A DNA stretch of 64,000 nucleotides from CALZJC01 sp963781065. GTDB lineage: Bacteria > Acidobacteriota > Thermoanaerobaculia > Multivoradales > JAHEKO01. The notes beneath the pieces were generated by a model, which saw only the letters and a list, made by a program, of their open reading frames with translations, searched no databases and was not told where the DNA came from. The translations under genes were made by a program, and so were the position numbers. The DNA is taken from the NCBI GenBank assembly GCA_963781065.1, contig CAWAET010000014.1, forward strand, positions 1 through 64,000, written 5' to 3'. Below, one piece after another: positions 32,882 through 42,038 of this stretch. How positions within the stretch are numbered: the first letter of the stretch is position 1; every line of letters begins with the position of its first letter.

Positions 32882-32947
32882 CTCCCGGCCGCGGTCGCGG
32901 CAGAAAACGCGTCATCGGAGGCTCGAGCATAGCAGCCGGGCTGGAGC

Positions 32948-32953
32948 TATAAT
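32948..32953 (+). promoter_or_regulatory. TATAAT -10 box before azgA
   Basis: A perfect TATAAT lies 12 bp before the GTG start of the AzgA-type permease, so the transcript would have a leader of about 5 bases or none. No good -35 hexamer is visible at the right distance. Confidence 0.45.
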
Positions 32954-32964
32954 GGCGGCTCATC

Positions 32965-34177
32965 GTGAGTGGCCTCGAGCGGTTCTTCCGCCTGCAGGAG
33001 AACGGCACCACCGTCGCTACGGAGGTGCGGGCCGGTGTGGTGACCTTCCTCACCATGGCCTACATCCTGTTCGTCAACCCGCAGATCCTGTCGCAGGCCG
33101 GCATGCCGGCCGAGCGACGTGGCGGTGGCCACCGCGCTGGCGGCGGCGGTCGCCGACGCTGGTGATGGGGCTGTGCGGCCAACTATCCCGTTCGCGCTGG
33201 CGCCGGGGATGGGGCTCAACGCCTACTTCACCTTCGGCGTGGTCGGGGCCATGGGGGTCTCCTGGCAGGTGGCGCTGGCGGCGGTATTCGTCGAGGGGGT
33301 GCTGTTCCTGGTGCTGGCCGCCGACCGGCGTGCGCACCGCGCTGCTGCGGGCGATCCCGACCTCGATCAAGATCGCCACCATGAGCGGCATCGGGCTGTT
33401 CCTGGCGATCATCGGCTTCGAGAGCGCCGGGCTGGTCGTCGATCATCCGGCGACCCTGGTCACCCTGGGCGACGTCACGCAGCCCGACGGTGCTGCTGGC
33501 GCTCGCCGGGCTGGTGCGTGATCGCGGTGCTGCTGGCGGTCGAGGTCAAGGGGGCGATCCTGATCGGCATCCTGGCGGTGACCGTGGTCTGCTGGGTCGC
33601 CGGCCTGAGCGCCGTGCGCCGGATCAGCTCTTCACCATGCCCGCACCTGCCCGAGCGAGACCTTGCTCGCCATGGACTTCAGCGGCCTCCTGACCGGCAA
33701 GCTGCTGCTGGTGGTCGCTCGCCTTCCTGTTCGTCGACATCTTCGACACCGCCGGCACGCTGATCGGCGTCGGCCGCCTGGGCGGCTTCGTCGACGAGCG
33801 ACGGCGAGCTGCCGCGGGCCAACCGGGCGTTCGCCGCCGACGCCGTCGGCACCATCGGTCGGGCGCGGCGGTCGGCACCAGCACGGTGACCAGCTACGTC
33901 GAGTCCGCCACCGGTGTCGAGGAGGGCGGCAGGACCGGCCTGACGGCGGTCGTCGGTGGCGGTCCTCTTCCTGCTGTCGCTCTCCCTGACGCCGCTGTTC
34001 ACCGCGGTGCCGGCGACCGCCACCGCGCCGGCGCTGATCGTCGTCGGGGTCAGCCACGGCATCGTCTCCTACGTTCTGATCAAGGCCCTGCGGGGGCGCT
34101 TCCGCGACGTGCATCCGCTGATGTACGTGCTCGCCGGGCTGCTGATCGTCTTCTGCGCCGTGCGCACCGGCGGCTAG
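32965..34177 (+). CDS. AzgA-type adenine/guanine/hypoxanthine permease, frame broken at many sites
   Basis: Read through its frames, this gene gives a nearly complete AzgA/PbuG permease (about 400 residues). It has FLTMAYILFVNPQILSQAGM near the N terminus, APGMGLNAYFTFGVVG, FLFVDIFDTAGTLIGVG and VGTSTVTSYVESATGV, with no in-frame point-mutation stops. About 13 single-base breaks occur between 33114 and 33955. Each falls on a third codon position: ten codons show both G and C (for example GTGC before GTG at 33516-33517) and three lack their third base. This fits merged strain variants better than a decayed gene, so the true gene is probably intact. It is divergent from ssnA. Confidence 0.8.
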
Positions 34178-34306
34178 CTGCGGTTATCCAAGTCGAACGG
34201 TCGGAGATCGGCTCGGCTTTTCAACAGGAGTTCCGTTCGCAGGCCCTCGGGGCCGTGCCCCGGGAGAGCTTGTGGCGGAGACGACAACCTACCGTGAGGA
34301 GACGAT

Positions 34307-35815
34307 ATGGCTCACCAGGGATCGACCGGCGGGATGAAGCCCATCTATGGACTGGATGACAAGCCGCCGCTGGGCAGGACGGTGGTGCTCAGCGCGCAGC
34401 ACGTGCTGACCATGTTCGGCGCCACGGTCAGCGTGCCGCTGCTGTTCGGCCCGGTCATGGGATTGAGCGCCGGCGACACCGCCAAGCTGATCTCGATCGT
34501 CATGCTCGCTTCGGGCGTGGCGACGCTGATCCAGACGACCTTCGGCACCCGGCTGCCGATCGTCCAGGGAGTCTCCTTTGCCTTCCTGGGGACCTTCTTC
34601 CTGATCATCGGCACGGCCGCGGCCGAGGCCGAGGCCGCGGGCACGGCGGCCGGCCCGCTGGCGATGCAGTACATCGCCGGCGCCATCATCCTGGGCGGGC
34701 TGGTGGAGGCGACCATCGGCTTCAGCGGTCTCGTCGGGTTTCTTCGCAAGGCGCTGTCGCCGGTCGTCATCGGGCCGGTCATCATGCTCATCGGCCTGGC
34801 CCTGTTCGGGGTCGGCGCGCCCAAGGCCGGCACCCACTGGCCGATCGCGCTGCTGACCATCGCCCTGGTGATCATCTTCTCGCTCGTGCTGTCGCGCAAG
34901 AAGCGGTTCTTCCGTCTCTTCCCGATCCTGACCGCCGTGATCGTGGTCACGCTGCTCTGCTACATCCTGACCAAGATGGGGGTCTTCCCCGAGGGCCATC
35001 CCTCGGCCGTCAGCCTGGCGGCGGTCGGCGACTCCCAGTGGGTGCGGGTCGACCTGTTCTTCCCCTGGGGCCCGCCCAAGTTCCACCTCGGTTTCTTCTT
35101 CGCCATCCTGGCCGCCTACCTGGCGTCGATCATCGAGTCGGTGGGCGACTACCACGCCATCTCCTACATGTCGGGGGCCGGCGACCCGACCAAGAAGCAG
35201 CTCAACCGGGGCATCGGCGCCGAGGGCATCGGCTGCATCCTGACCGGCGTGTTCGGCGGCTTCGCCTCGACCTCCTACTCGGAGAACATCGGCCTGGTCG
35301 GGCTGACCAAGGTGGCCTCGCGGCACGTCGTCCAGATCGGCGGCGTGATCCTCATCGTGCTGGGCATCTTCGGCAAGTTCGGCGGCTTCGCCGCCGCCAT
35401 CCCGGGGCCGGTGGTCGGCGGGCTCTACTGCTCGCTGTTCGGCCTGATCTCGGCGATCGGCGTGCAGCAGCTGGCCAAGGCCGATCTGCACAGCGACCGC
35501 AACCTGTTCATCTCCGGCTTCTCGCTCTTCATGGGCCTGTCGGTGCCGGCCTACTTCGCCGCCCGGGCCAGCGCCGACATGCTGGGCCCGGGGCAGACCC
35601 TGGCCATGTTCACCCCCTCGGCGGAGAGCTTCCTGGCGACGATGCCGGCCACCCTGGGAGGGATCGTCGGCTCGATCGGCTCGACCGGCATGGCGGTGGC
35701 GGCGATCCTCGGCATCCTCCTCGACAACCTGGTGCCGGGCACTGACGAGGAACGGGGTATCGGTCCAGGGGTGCTGGTCCCCGAGGCAGGTGACGTGGGC
35801 GTGGGAGAGGAATAG
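34307..35815 (+). CDS. NCS2 family nucleobase permease (UraA/PbuX-like)
   Basis: 502 residues with about 13-14 membrane segments. Signature TSYSENIGLVGLTKVASR near 323 and IIESVGDYHAISYMSGA near 276 place it in the NCS2 family, in a branch with uracil and broader xanthine/uracil permeases; the substrate is unclear. It is the third nucleobase permease of this locus, 129 bp after azgA and 46 bp before the ABC importer, probably co-transcribed with the latter. GTGAGGAGACGAT precedes the ATG. Confidence 0.88.
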   Translation: MAHQGSTGGMKPIYGLDDKPPLGRTVVLSAQHVLTMFGATVSVPLLFGPVMGLSAGDTAKLISIVMLASGVATLIQTTFGTRLPIVQGVSFAFLGTFFLIIGTAAAEAEAAGTAAGPLAMQYIAGAIILGGLVEATIGFSGLVGFLRKALSPVVIGPVIMLIGLALFGVGAPKAGTHWPIALLTIALVIIFSLVLSRKKRFFRLFPILTAVIVVTLLCYILTKMGVFPEGHPSAVSLAAVGDSQWVRVDLFFPWGPPKFHLGFFFAILAAYLASIIESVGDYHAISYMSGAGDPTKKQLNRGIGAEGIGCILTGVFGGFASTSYSENIGLVGLTKVASRHVVQIGGVILIVLGIFGKFGGFAAAIPGPVVGGLYCSLFGLISAIGVQQLAKADLHSDRNLFISGFSLFMGLSVPAYFAARASADMLGPGQTLAMFTPSAESFLATMPATLGGIVGSIGSTGMAVAAILGILLDNLVPGTDEERGIGPGVLVPEAGDVGVGEE

Positions 35816-35861
35816 AGTAGTGCTTCTTGTAGTGGTACCGCTCAACAGAAAGGAGCAGGAG

Positions 35862-36989
35862 ATGGCACGTTTGTGGAGGAGTTCCGCGATCGCGGTTCTG
35901 GCGATCGCTATGGTCGCCGTAGCTCTGGCCGTGGTCGGATGCGGCGGCGAAACCGAGGAGGCGGCCGCGCCCGAGGAGTCGGCCTCCGGCGGCAAGCAGG
36001 TCAAGGCGGCGTTCGTCTACGTCAGCCCGCTCGGCGACGCCGGCTGGACGCTGGCGCACGACAAGGGACGTCAGGCGATCGACGCGCTGGACTACGTCGA
36101 GACCGCCTACACCGAGGCGGTGCCCGAGGGCGCCGACGCCGAGCGCACGATCAGCCAGTACGTCCGCCAGGGCTACAACCTGATCTTCACCACCAGCTTC
36201 GGCTACATGGACCCGACCATCACCGTCGCGGCCGGCGCGCCAGACGTGATGTTCATGCACTGCTCGGGGTTCAAGACGGCCGAGAACGTCGGCACCTACT
36301 TCGGCCGCATGTACCAGCCGCGCTACCTGAGCGGCATGATCGCCGGCAAGATGACCACCAGCAATATCCTCGGCTACGTCGCGGCGCACCCGATCCCGGA
36401 GGTCATCCGCGGCATCAACGCCTTCGCCCTGGGCGCCCGGTCGGTCAACCCCGCGGTCAAGGTGCACGTGGTCTGGACCCAGACCTGGTACGACCCGGCG
36501 AGGGAGCGCGAGGCCGGCGAGAGCCTGCTCGACATCGGTGCCGATGTCATCGCCCAGCACCAGGACACCCCGGCGCCGCAGCAGGCGGCGGAGGACAAGG
36601 GAAGGTACAGCATCGGCTACAACTCCGACATGTCCAGCTTTGCCCCCAAGGCCCACCTGACCGCGCCGATCTGGAACTGGGAGGTGATCTACCGCAAGGT
36701 GGCCGACGAGGTGCACAACGGCACCTGGACCTCCTACCAGTACTGGGGCGGTCTCGAGGATGGCGTCGTCGGGTTGGCGCCCTATGGCGAGATGGTGCCC
36801 GAGGACGTGCGCGCGATGGTCGAGGCCAAGAAGGCCGAGATCGTCGGCGGCTGGGACGTCTTCACCGGGCCGATCAAGAACCAGGCCGGCGAGGAGCTAG
36901 TGCCCGATGGCGAGACGATGTCGGATGGCGACATGCTCGGCATGAACTTCCTGGTCGAGGGCGTCGTGGGGTCGGTTCCTGAGTCCTGA
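35862..36989 (+). CDS. BMP-family nucleoside-binding lipoprotein of an ABC importer
   Basis: A 375-residue substrate-binding lipoprotein. The lipobox is LAVVGC at about residues 22-27, followed by an acidic and alanine-rich linker. The rest follows the BMP/PnrA family (VKAAFVYVSPLGDAGWTLAHD near 49, ISGMIAGKM-like SGMIAGKMTTSNILGYV near 160, GINAFALGARSVNP near 185). PnrA-like proteins bind purine nucleosides. A strong AAAGGAGCAGGAG precedes the ATG. It leads an ATPase, two permeases and a Tsx-like channel in one tight operon, so it should deliver nucleosides to the cluster. Confidence 0.92.
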   Translation: MARLWRSSAIAVLAIAMVAVALAVVGCGGETEEAAAPEESASGGKQVKAAFVYVSPLGDAGWTLAHDKGRQAIDALDYVETAYTEAVPEGADAERTISQYVRQGYNLIFTTSFGYMDPTITVAAGAPDVMFMHCSGFKTAENVGTYFGRMYQPRYLSGMIAGKMTTSNILGYVAAHPIPEVIRGINAFALGARSVNPAVKVHVVWTQTWYDPAREREAGESLLDIGADVIAQHQDTPAPQQAAEDKGRYSIGYNSDMSSFAPKAHLTAPIWNWEVIYRKVADEVHNGTWTSYQYWGGLEDGVVGLAPYGEMVPEDVRAMVEAKKAEIVGGWDVFTGPIKNQAGEELVPDGETMSDGDMLGMNFLVEGVVGSVPES

Positions 36990-37005
36990 CGGCGGCAAGG
37001 TAGCG

Positions 37006-38514
37006 GTGGCGCTCAGGGGGATCACCAAACGGTTCCCCGGCGTCATCGCCAACGACTCGGTCGATCTCGAGCTGCTCGAGGGTGAGATCCACACCCTGTT
37101 GGGCGAGAACGGGGCCGGCAAGAGCACGTTGATGAACGTGCTCACCGGGATCTATCTGCCGGAGGCTGGCAGCATCTCGATCTGGGGCGAGGAACGGCAG
37201 CTGCGCTCGCCCAAGGACGCCATCGAGCAGGGCATCGGCATGGTGCACCAGGAGTTCAAGCTGGTGCAGACCCACACCGTGACCGAGAACATCGTGCTGG
37301 GGCTCGGCGGGGGCCTGTCGCGGGTGCGCGAGGATGAGGCCCGGGTCCGGGTGGCCGAGCTGTCCGAGCGCTATGGCCTGTCGGTCGACCCCGGGGCCCC
37401 CGTCTGGCAGCTTTCGATCGGCGAGCAGCAGCGGGTCGAGATCCTCAAGATCCTCTACCGCGGGGCGCGCATCCTGCTGCTCGACGAGCCGACCGCGGTG
37501 CTCACGCCACAGGAGGCCGAGGATCTTTTCGTCACCCTGCGGACGATGCGCGAGCAGGGCCACACCATCGTCTTCATCTCGCACAAGCTGGACGAGGTGA
37601 TGGCCGTCTCCGATCGGGTCACGGTGCTGCGCGGCGGCAAGAACGTCGGCACGGTGCTGGTCAAGGACACCAACCCGCAGCAGCTGTCCAACCTGATGGT
37701 CGGCCGCGAGATCAGGTTCGAGGCCTTCCCCAAGCCGGAGAGCCGCGGCGAGGCGGTGCTCGAGGTCACCGGCGTCGGCGCGCTCAACGATCGCGGGTTG
37801 CCGGCGCTGCGCAACGTCTCGTTCGCGGTGGCGGCGGGGGAGATCCTGGGCTTCGCCGGCGTCGCCGGCAACGGCCAGGAGGAGCTGGCGCAGGTGATCA
37901 CCGGTCTGCGCACGGCGACCGGCGGTGCGATCACCGTCGACGGCCGCGACATGACCCACGCCAAGGCCAGCGACTTCATCCGCAACGGGGTCAGCTACGT
38001 TCCCGCCGACCGCCACGGCGTCGCCGTCGTCGGCGACATGTCGCTGACCAACAACAGCGTCCTGCGGCGCTACCGCGAGAAGAAGTTCGCCCGCGGCCCG
38101 TTTCTCGACTTCTCGGCCGCCGCCACCTACGCCAAGCGGCTGATCGAGGAGTACAACATCCTGACGCCGAGCGCCGACACCGCGGTGCGCTCGCTCTCGG
38201 GCGGCAACCTGCAGAAGGCGATCCTGGCGCGCGAGATGACCACCTCGCACCGGCTGTTGGTGGTCATGTCGGCGACCCGCGGCCTCGACGTGGGCGCCAC
38301 CGAGTTCGTCCGCCAGACCCTCAACGCGCATCGCCACGAAGGGGCCGCCATCGTGCTGATCTCCGAGGACCTCGAGGAGCTGCGCTCGCTGAGCGACCGC
38401 ATCGCCGTCCTGTTCCACGGCGAGATCATGGGCATCGTCGACGCCGCCGAAGTGGGGATCGAGCGCCTCGGGCTGATGATGGCGGGTGAGCGCCTGCCGG
38501 AGGCGGCGGTCTGA
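37006..38514 (+). CDS. ABC importer ATPase with two nucleotide-binding domains
   Basis: 502 residues holding two ABC domains in tandem, as in ribose and BMP-type nucleoside importers (RbsA/YufO type). The first has Walker A GENGAGKST near 40, signature LSIGEQQRVEI near 136 and Walker B LLLDEPTAVL near 157. The second has a degenerate Walker A region AGVAGNGQEEL near 285 and signature LSGGNLQKAILARE near 400, with the Walker B region reading VVMSATRGLDVGA where PTRGLDVGA is usual. The GTG start is 16 bp after the binding-protein gene, and the stop overlaps the ATG of the first permease. Confidence 0.93.
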   Translation: MALRGITKRFPGVIANDSVDLELLEGEIHTLLGENGAGKSTLMNVLTGIYLPEAGSISIWGEERQLRSPKDAIEQGIGMVHQEFKLVQTHTVTENIVLGLGGGLSRVREDEARVRVAELSERYGLSVDPGAPVWQLSIGEQQRVEILKILYRGARILLLDEPTAVLTPQEAEDLFVTLRTMREQGHTIVFISHKLDEVMAVSDRVTVLRGGKNVGTVLVKDTNPQQLSNLMVGREIRFEAFPKPESRGEAVLEVTGVGALNDRGLPALRNVSFAVAAGEILGFAGVAGNGQEELAQVITGLRTATGGAITVDGRDMTHAKASDFIRNGVSYVPADRHGVAVVGDMSLTNNSVLRRYREKKFARGPFLDFSAAATYAKRLIEEYNILTPSADTAVRSLSGGNLQKAILAREMTTSHRLLVVMSATRGLDVGATEFVRQTLNAHRHEGAAIVLISEDLEELRSLSDRIAVLFHGEIMGIVDAAEVGIERLGLMMAGERLPEAAV

Positions 38515-39602
38515 TGGGCATCCGGCTGGAGCGCCGCCTCGAGCGGTCGCGCGCTCTGGAGTACCTGGTGCCGGTGCTGTCGGTGCTGCTGTCGCTGGTG
38601 GTGTGCGCGGTGCTGCTGCTGACCACCGGCACCAACCCGCTGGTGGCCTACGGCGCCATGATGAAGGAGGCGTTCGGCACCTCCTACGGCTTCGCCGAGG
38701 TGCTGGTCAAGGCGACGCCGTTGATCCTCTGCGGCCTGGGGGTGATGCTGGCCTTCAAGATGCTCTTCTGGAACATCGGCGCCGAGGGGCAGCTGCACAT
38801 GGGGGCCTGGGGCGCGACCGCGGTGGTGATGACCGGCTGGGACGGCTCGGCCTGGCTGATGATCCCGGCGATGATGCTCGCCGGCATGGCGTGTGGCGGG
38901 TTGTGGGCGCTGCTGCCGGCCTATCTCAAGGTCAAGCTGAACTGCAACGAGATCATCACCACGCTGCTGCTCAACTACGTGGCGATCCTGTGGGTCGCCC
39001 ACTTCATCTACGGCCCGTGGAAGGACCCGGTCAGCTTCGGCTTCCCGATGACCAAGCTGTTTCCCGAGGGCGCCCAGCTGCTGCGCTTTGGCGTCGGCCG
39101 GGTGCACCTCGGCCTGGTCTTCGCCCTGGCCATCACCGTGCTCCTCTACCTGCTGCAGGAGAAGAGCCGCTGGGGATTCGAGATCGCGGTCACCGGCGGC
39201 AACCCCCGGGCGGCCGAGTACGCCGGCATGAAGTCGAGCCGCAACATCCTGCTGGTGATGCTCATCAGCGGCGGGCTGGCGGGGCTGGCGGGGATGGTCG
39301 AGGTCAGCGGCATCCAGCTCAAGCTGCTCAAGGACATCTCGCCGCACGCCGCGCCCTACGGCTACACCGCGATCATCATCGCCTGGCTGGCGCGCCGCAA
39401 CCCTTGGGGTGTGTTGATCGTCTCGATCCTCATGGGCGGGCTGTACGTCGGCGGCGAGACGGTGCAGATCACCATGAAGCTGCCGGTCAACATCGTGCTG
39501 ATCATCCAGGCCTTGATCCTGTTCTTCGTGCTCGGCGGCGACATCCTGTCGCGCTATCGACTGGTCTCCAGCCGGCCGCGGGAGGTGCTCGATGGAGGGT
39601 GA
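38514..39602 (+). CDS. ABC importer permease 1 (nucleoside type)
   Basis: 362 residues with about eight to ten membrane segments, a member of the branched-chain/ribose permease superfamily found with BMP binding proteins. Typical stretches are FKMLFWNIGAEGQLHMGAWG near 78, LNCNEIITTLLLNYVAILWV near 141 and PYGYTAIIIAWLARRNPWGV near 280. The ATG overlaps the ATPase stop (TGATG), and its own end overlaps permease 2 by 11 bp, which implies coupled translation of the complex. Confidence 0.93.
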   Translation: MGIRLERRLERSRALEYLVPVLSVLLSLVVCAVLLLTTGTNPLVAYGAMMKEAFGTSYGFAEVLVKATPLILCGLGVMLAFKMLFWNIGAEGQLHMGAWGATAVVMTGWDGSAWLMIPAMMLAGMACGGLWALLPAYLKVKLNCNEIITTLLLNYVAILWVAHFIYGPWKDPVSFGFPMTKLFPEGAQLLRFGVGRVHLGLVFALAITVLLYLLQEKSRWGFEIAVTGGNPRAAEYAGMKSSRNILLVMLISGGLAGLAGMVEVSGIQLKLLKDISPHAAPYGYTAIIIAWLARRNPWGVLIVSILMGGLYVGGETVQITMKLPVNIVLIIQALILFFVLGGDILSRYRLVSSRPREVLDGG

Positions 39603-40530
39603 TCTCGGCGTCCTGGTGGTGGCCATCCTGCAGGCGGCGGTGCGCGCCGGCACGCCGATCCTGTTCGTCTGCATCGGCGAGATCTACGCCGAGCGCTCGG
39701 GGGTGCTCAACGTCGGCCTCGAGGGCATGATGCTGATCGGCGCCATCGCCGGCTTCACCGCCGGCTTCACCGTCGGCAACCCGGTCGTCGGGGTCATCGC
39801 CGCGGCGGTGGCCGGCGCCGCCTTCTCGCTCATCCACGCCTTCGTCACGGTCACCCTACGCGCCGACCAGATCGTCAGCGGGCTCACCCTCACCATCCTG
39901 GGCACCGGCATCAGCGGCTTCTTTGGCAAGGGCATGATCGGCATGGTGGGGCCCGGCTTCCACAAGATCGCCCTGCCGGGGCTGGCCAAGATCCCGGTGC
40001 TCGGCACCGTCTTCTTCAATCAGGACGCGATGGTCTATCTGTCGTATGTCCTGGTGCCGATCGCCTGGTGGGTGATGTACAAGACGCATCTCGGCCTGGC
40101 GATCCGCTCGGTGGGCGAGAACCCCGGCGCCGCCGACTCGCTGGGCGTCTCGGTGACCCGGGTGCGCTACGGCTGCGTGCTGTTCGGCGGCGCCATGGCC
40201 GGTATCGGCGGCGCCTATCTGTCGCTGGCCTACACCACCATGTGGATCGAGCAGATGAGCGGCGGCCGCGGCTGGATCACCCTGGCGCTGGTGATCTTCG
40301 CCGGCTGGAACCCGGCCCGGGCGGCGCTCGGCGCCTACCTGTTCGGCGGCGCCGACGCCCTGCAGCTGCGCATCCAGGCCGTCGGCCTCGACATCCCGAC
40401 CTACTTCCTGATGATGCTGCCCTATGTGTTGACCATCGCCATCCTCGTCCTGGCATCCCGCGCCTCGCTGCGCCGCCGGCTCGGCGCGCCCGCGGCGCTC
40501 GGCATTCCGTACGCTCGTGAGGAGCGATAG
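39592..40530 (+). CDS. ABC importer permease 2 (nucleoside type)
   Basis: 312 residues with about eight to nine membrane segments. ERSGVLNVGLEGMMLIGAIA near 35 is the conserved cytoplasmic loop that pairs with the ATPase, and RADQIVSGLTLTILGTGISG near 90 and WITLALVIFAGWNPARAALG near 225 fit the same superfamily. It forms the heterodimeric channel with permease 1. It is 44 bp upstream of the Tsx-like channel gene. Confidence 0.93.
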   Translation: MEGDLGVLVVAILQAAVRAGTPILFVCIGEIYAERSGVLNVGLEGMMLIGAIAGFTAGFTVGNPVVGVIAAAVAGAAFSLIHAFVTVTLRADQIVSGLTLTILGTGISGFFGKGMIGMVGPGFHKIALPGLAKIPVLGTVFFNQDAMVYLSYVLVPIAWWVMYKTHLGLAIRSVGENPGAADSLGVSVTRVRYGCVLFGGAMAGIGGAYLSLAYTTMWIEQMSGGRGWITLALVIFAGWNPARAALGAYLFGGADALQLRIQAVGLDIPTYFLMMLPYVLTIAILVLASRASLRRRLGAPAALGIPYAREER

Positions 40531-40574
40531 AGAGAGAACGTTCCATTCACCCAGAAACCGAAGGAGGCCTCTGC

Positions 40575-41339
40575 ATGATCGATCATCTGAAACGGCTCAC
40601 CGGCGTGGCCATTGTCCTGTTCGCCCTGGCCCTCGTCGCGCAGCCCGCGTCCGCCGCCATCTGGAGCAACACCGAGCTCCACATCCAGATCGGCACGCTC
40701 GACCTGCCGTACACCGGCGGCCTGGACTCGAGCACGACGATCTTCACCCTGCAGCACGCCAGTGGCTGGAAGTACGGCGACAACTTCTTCTTCTTCGATG
40801 TCATCTCCCAGGACAACAACTACGAGACCTACGGCGAGTGGTACTCGTACTTCAGCTTCCGCAAGATGGCCGGCAAGGAGGAGATGAAAGGCAGGCTCAA
40901 GGACGTGCGCTTCATCGCCGGCTTCAACTGGGCGCCGGATGCCGAGGTGATCAAGTACCTGCCGGGCATCGGCCTGTCGTGGAACGTGCCGGGCTTCGCC
41001 TTCCTGAACACCGACTTCACGCTCTACATCGACGACAGCCTGGGTGTCGCCGCCGGCGGTGCGCCGAGCGAAGATGACTCCTGGATGATCGACGTCAACT
41101 GGGCGCGGCCGTTCGGCGGCGGTAAGTGGTCGATCGAAGGCCATGCCGAGTACATCGCCGAGCGCACCAACGAGTTCGGGGGTGAAGCCTCGGCCTGGAT
41201 TCTGGCCCAACCCCAGCTGCGCTACTTCGTCAGCGAGAACGTGGCGATCGGCATCGAGTACCAGTACTGGCAGAACAAGCTGGGCGATCCCGACACCGAC
41301 GAGAACACGGTCCAGGCGCTGCTGGTCTGGAAGTTTTAG
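40575..41339 (+). CDS. Tsx/OmpK-type outer-membrane nucleoside channel
   Basis: 254 residues with a signal peptide (hydrophobic 9-28, ASAAIW) and an outer-membrane beta-barrel pattern ending in a C-terminal phenylalanine (ALLVWKF). HASGWKYGDNFFFFDV near 56, YGEWYSYFSFRKM near 78 and SWNVPGFAFLNTDFTLYID near 136 match the nucleoside-specific Tsx/OmpK family; at 254 residues it is near the lower end for the family. AAGGAGG lies before the ATG. It is the last gene of the BMP importer operon, so outer-membrane entry and inner-membrane uptake of nucleosides are encoded together. Confidence 0.88.
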   Translation: MIDHLKRLTGVAIVLFALALVAQPASAAIWSNTELHIQIGTLDLPYTGGLDSSTTIFTLQHASGWKYGDNFFFFDVISQDNNYETYGEWYSYFSFRKMAGKEEMKGRLKDVRFIAGFNWAPDAEVIKYLPGIGLSWNVPGFAFLNTDFTLYIDDSLGVAAGGAPSEDDSWMIDVNWARPFGGGKWSIEGHAEYIAERTNEFGGEASAWILAQPQLRYFVSENVAIGIEYQYWQNKLGDPDTDENTVQALLVWKF

Positions 41340-41380
41340 TCGGATCGCAGCCGCGGGCTGCGTTCCGTCCAAGTGTCAGT

Positions 41381-41412
41381 CCCTGCATGCCGGGCACTCC
41401 CGGCATGCAGGG
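41381..41412 (+). terminator. Strong hairpin after the nucleoside uptake operon
   Basis: Perfect 14-bp arms CCCTGCATGCCGGG and CCCGGCATGCAGGG enclose CACT, 42 bp after the Tsx-like stop. No T run follows, so it may be a Rho-assisted terminator or an RNA 3'-end stabiliser. A smaller 7-bp hairpin lies at 41346-41362. Confidence 0.6.
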
Positions 41413-41614
41413 CCAAGACAGCTGATGCCCGCATCGCCCCGCCGGGCCTCGGGCCGGGCCTGGCGGGGCAGTCCCGGCCTGGGCTTGCCGGGTGGTCCGC
41501 GGCGTTGGGCCGGGGCTCGGGGCCGGGCGGCGGTTGCGTCGGGTCGTGGCTTGCGGGCAGAATCGGGCGCGCCGGCGGAACCGCTCGCGGGCTGAACCGG
41601 AAACGAGGTGAGGT

Positions 41615-42028
41615 TTGAGGAAGATCTTGACGGATACCGGCCATCCCGGCCCGGGGCGGGAGTTGGGGCTGCTGGTGCTGCGGGTGGTGTTCGCGGCCAG
41701 CCTGATCGGCGCCCATGGCTGGGGGAAACTGACGCGGCTCGTCGAAGGCGGCGGCTTCCCGGATCCCCTCGGCATCGGCTCCCAGGCCAGCCTGGGCCTG
41801 GCGGTGTTCGCCGAGGTCTTCTGCGCCCTGCTGGTCTTGCTGGGCATCGCGGCGCGGCCGGCGGCGGCGGTGCTGGTCGTGCTCTTCGTGGTCGCCTTCT
41901 TCGTGGTGCACGGCGACGATCCGTTCGCCAAGAAGGAGCTGGCCCTGGTCTACCTCGCGGCCTTCGCCACCGTGCTTCTCACCGGCCCGGGCCGCTACTC
42001 GCTCGGCCGGCTCTTCCGTCGCGGATGA
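41615..42028 (+). CDS. DoxX family membrane protein
   Basis: 137 residues with four membrane helices. LVLRVVFAASLIGAHGWGKL near 21 and the second-helix FAEVFCALLVLLGIAARPAA near 66 are typical of the DoxX/YphA group. Family members sit in the inner membrane and are linked to respiratory or thiol redox roles; the substrate here is unknown. The start is probably TTG, with GAGGTGAGG just upstream. It precedes the racemase-family gene by 10 bp, likely one operon. Confidence 0.8.
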   Translation: MRKILTDTGHPGPGRELGLLVLRVVFAASLIGAHGWGKLTRLVEGGGFPDPLGIGSQASLGLAVFAEVFCALLVLLGIAARPAAAVLVVLFVVAFFVVHGDDPFAKKELALVYLAAFATVLLTGPGRYSLGRLFRRG

Positions 42029-42038
42029 GCGGCGGCCG

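Noticed and set aside
32965..34177. azgA as an ordinary pseudogene
   Set aside because: There are no point-mutation stops, conserved residues persist in each frame, and all breaks are at third positions, which does not fit decay.
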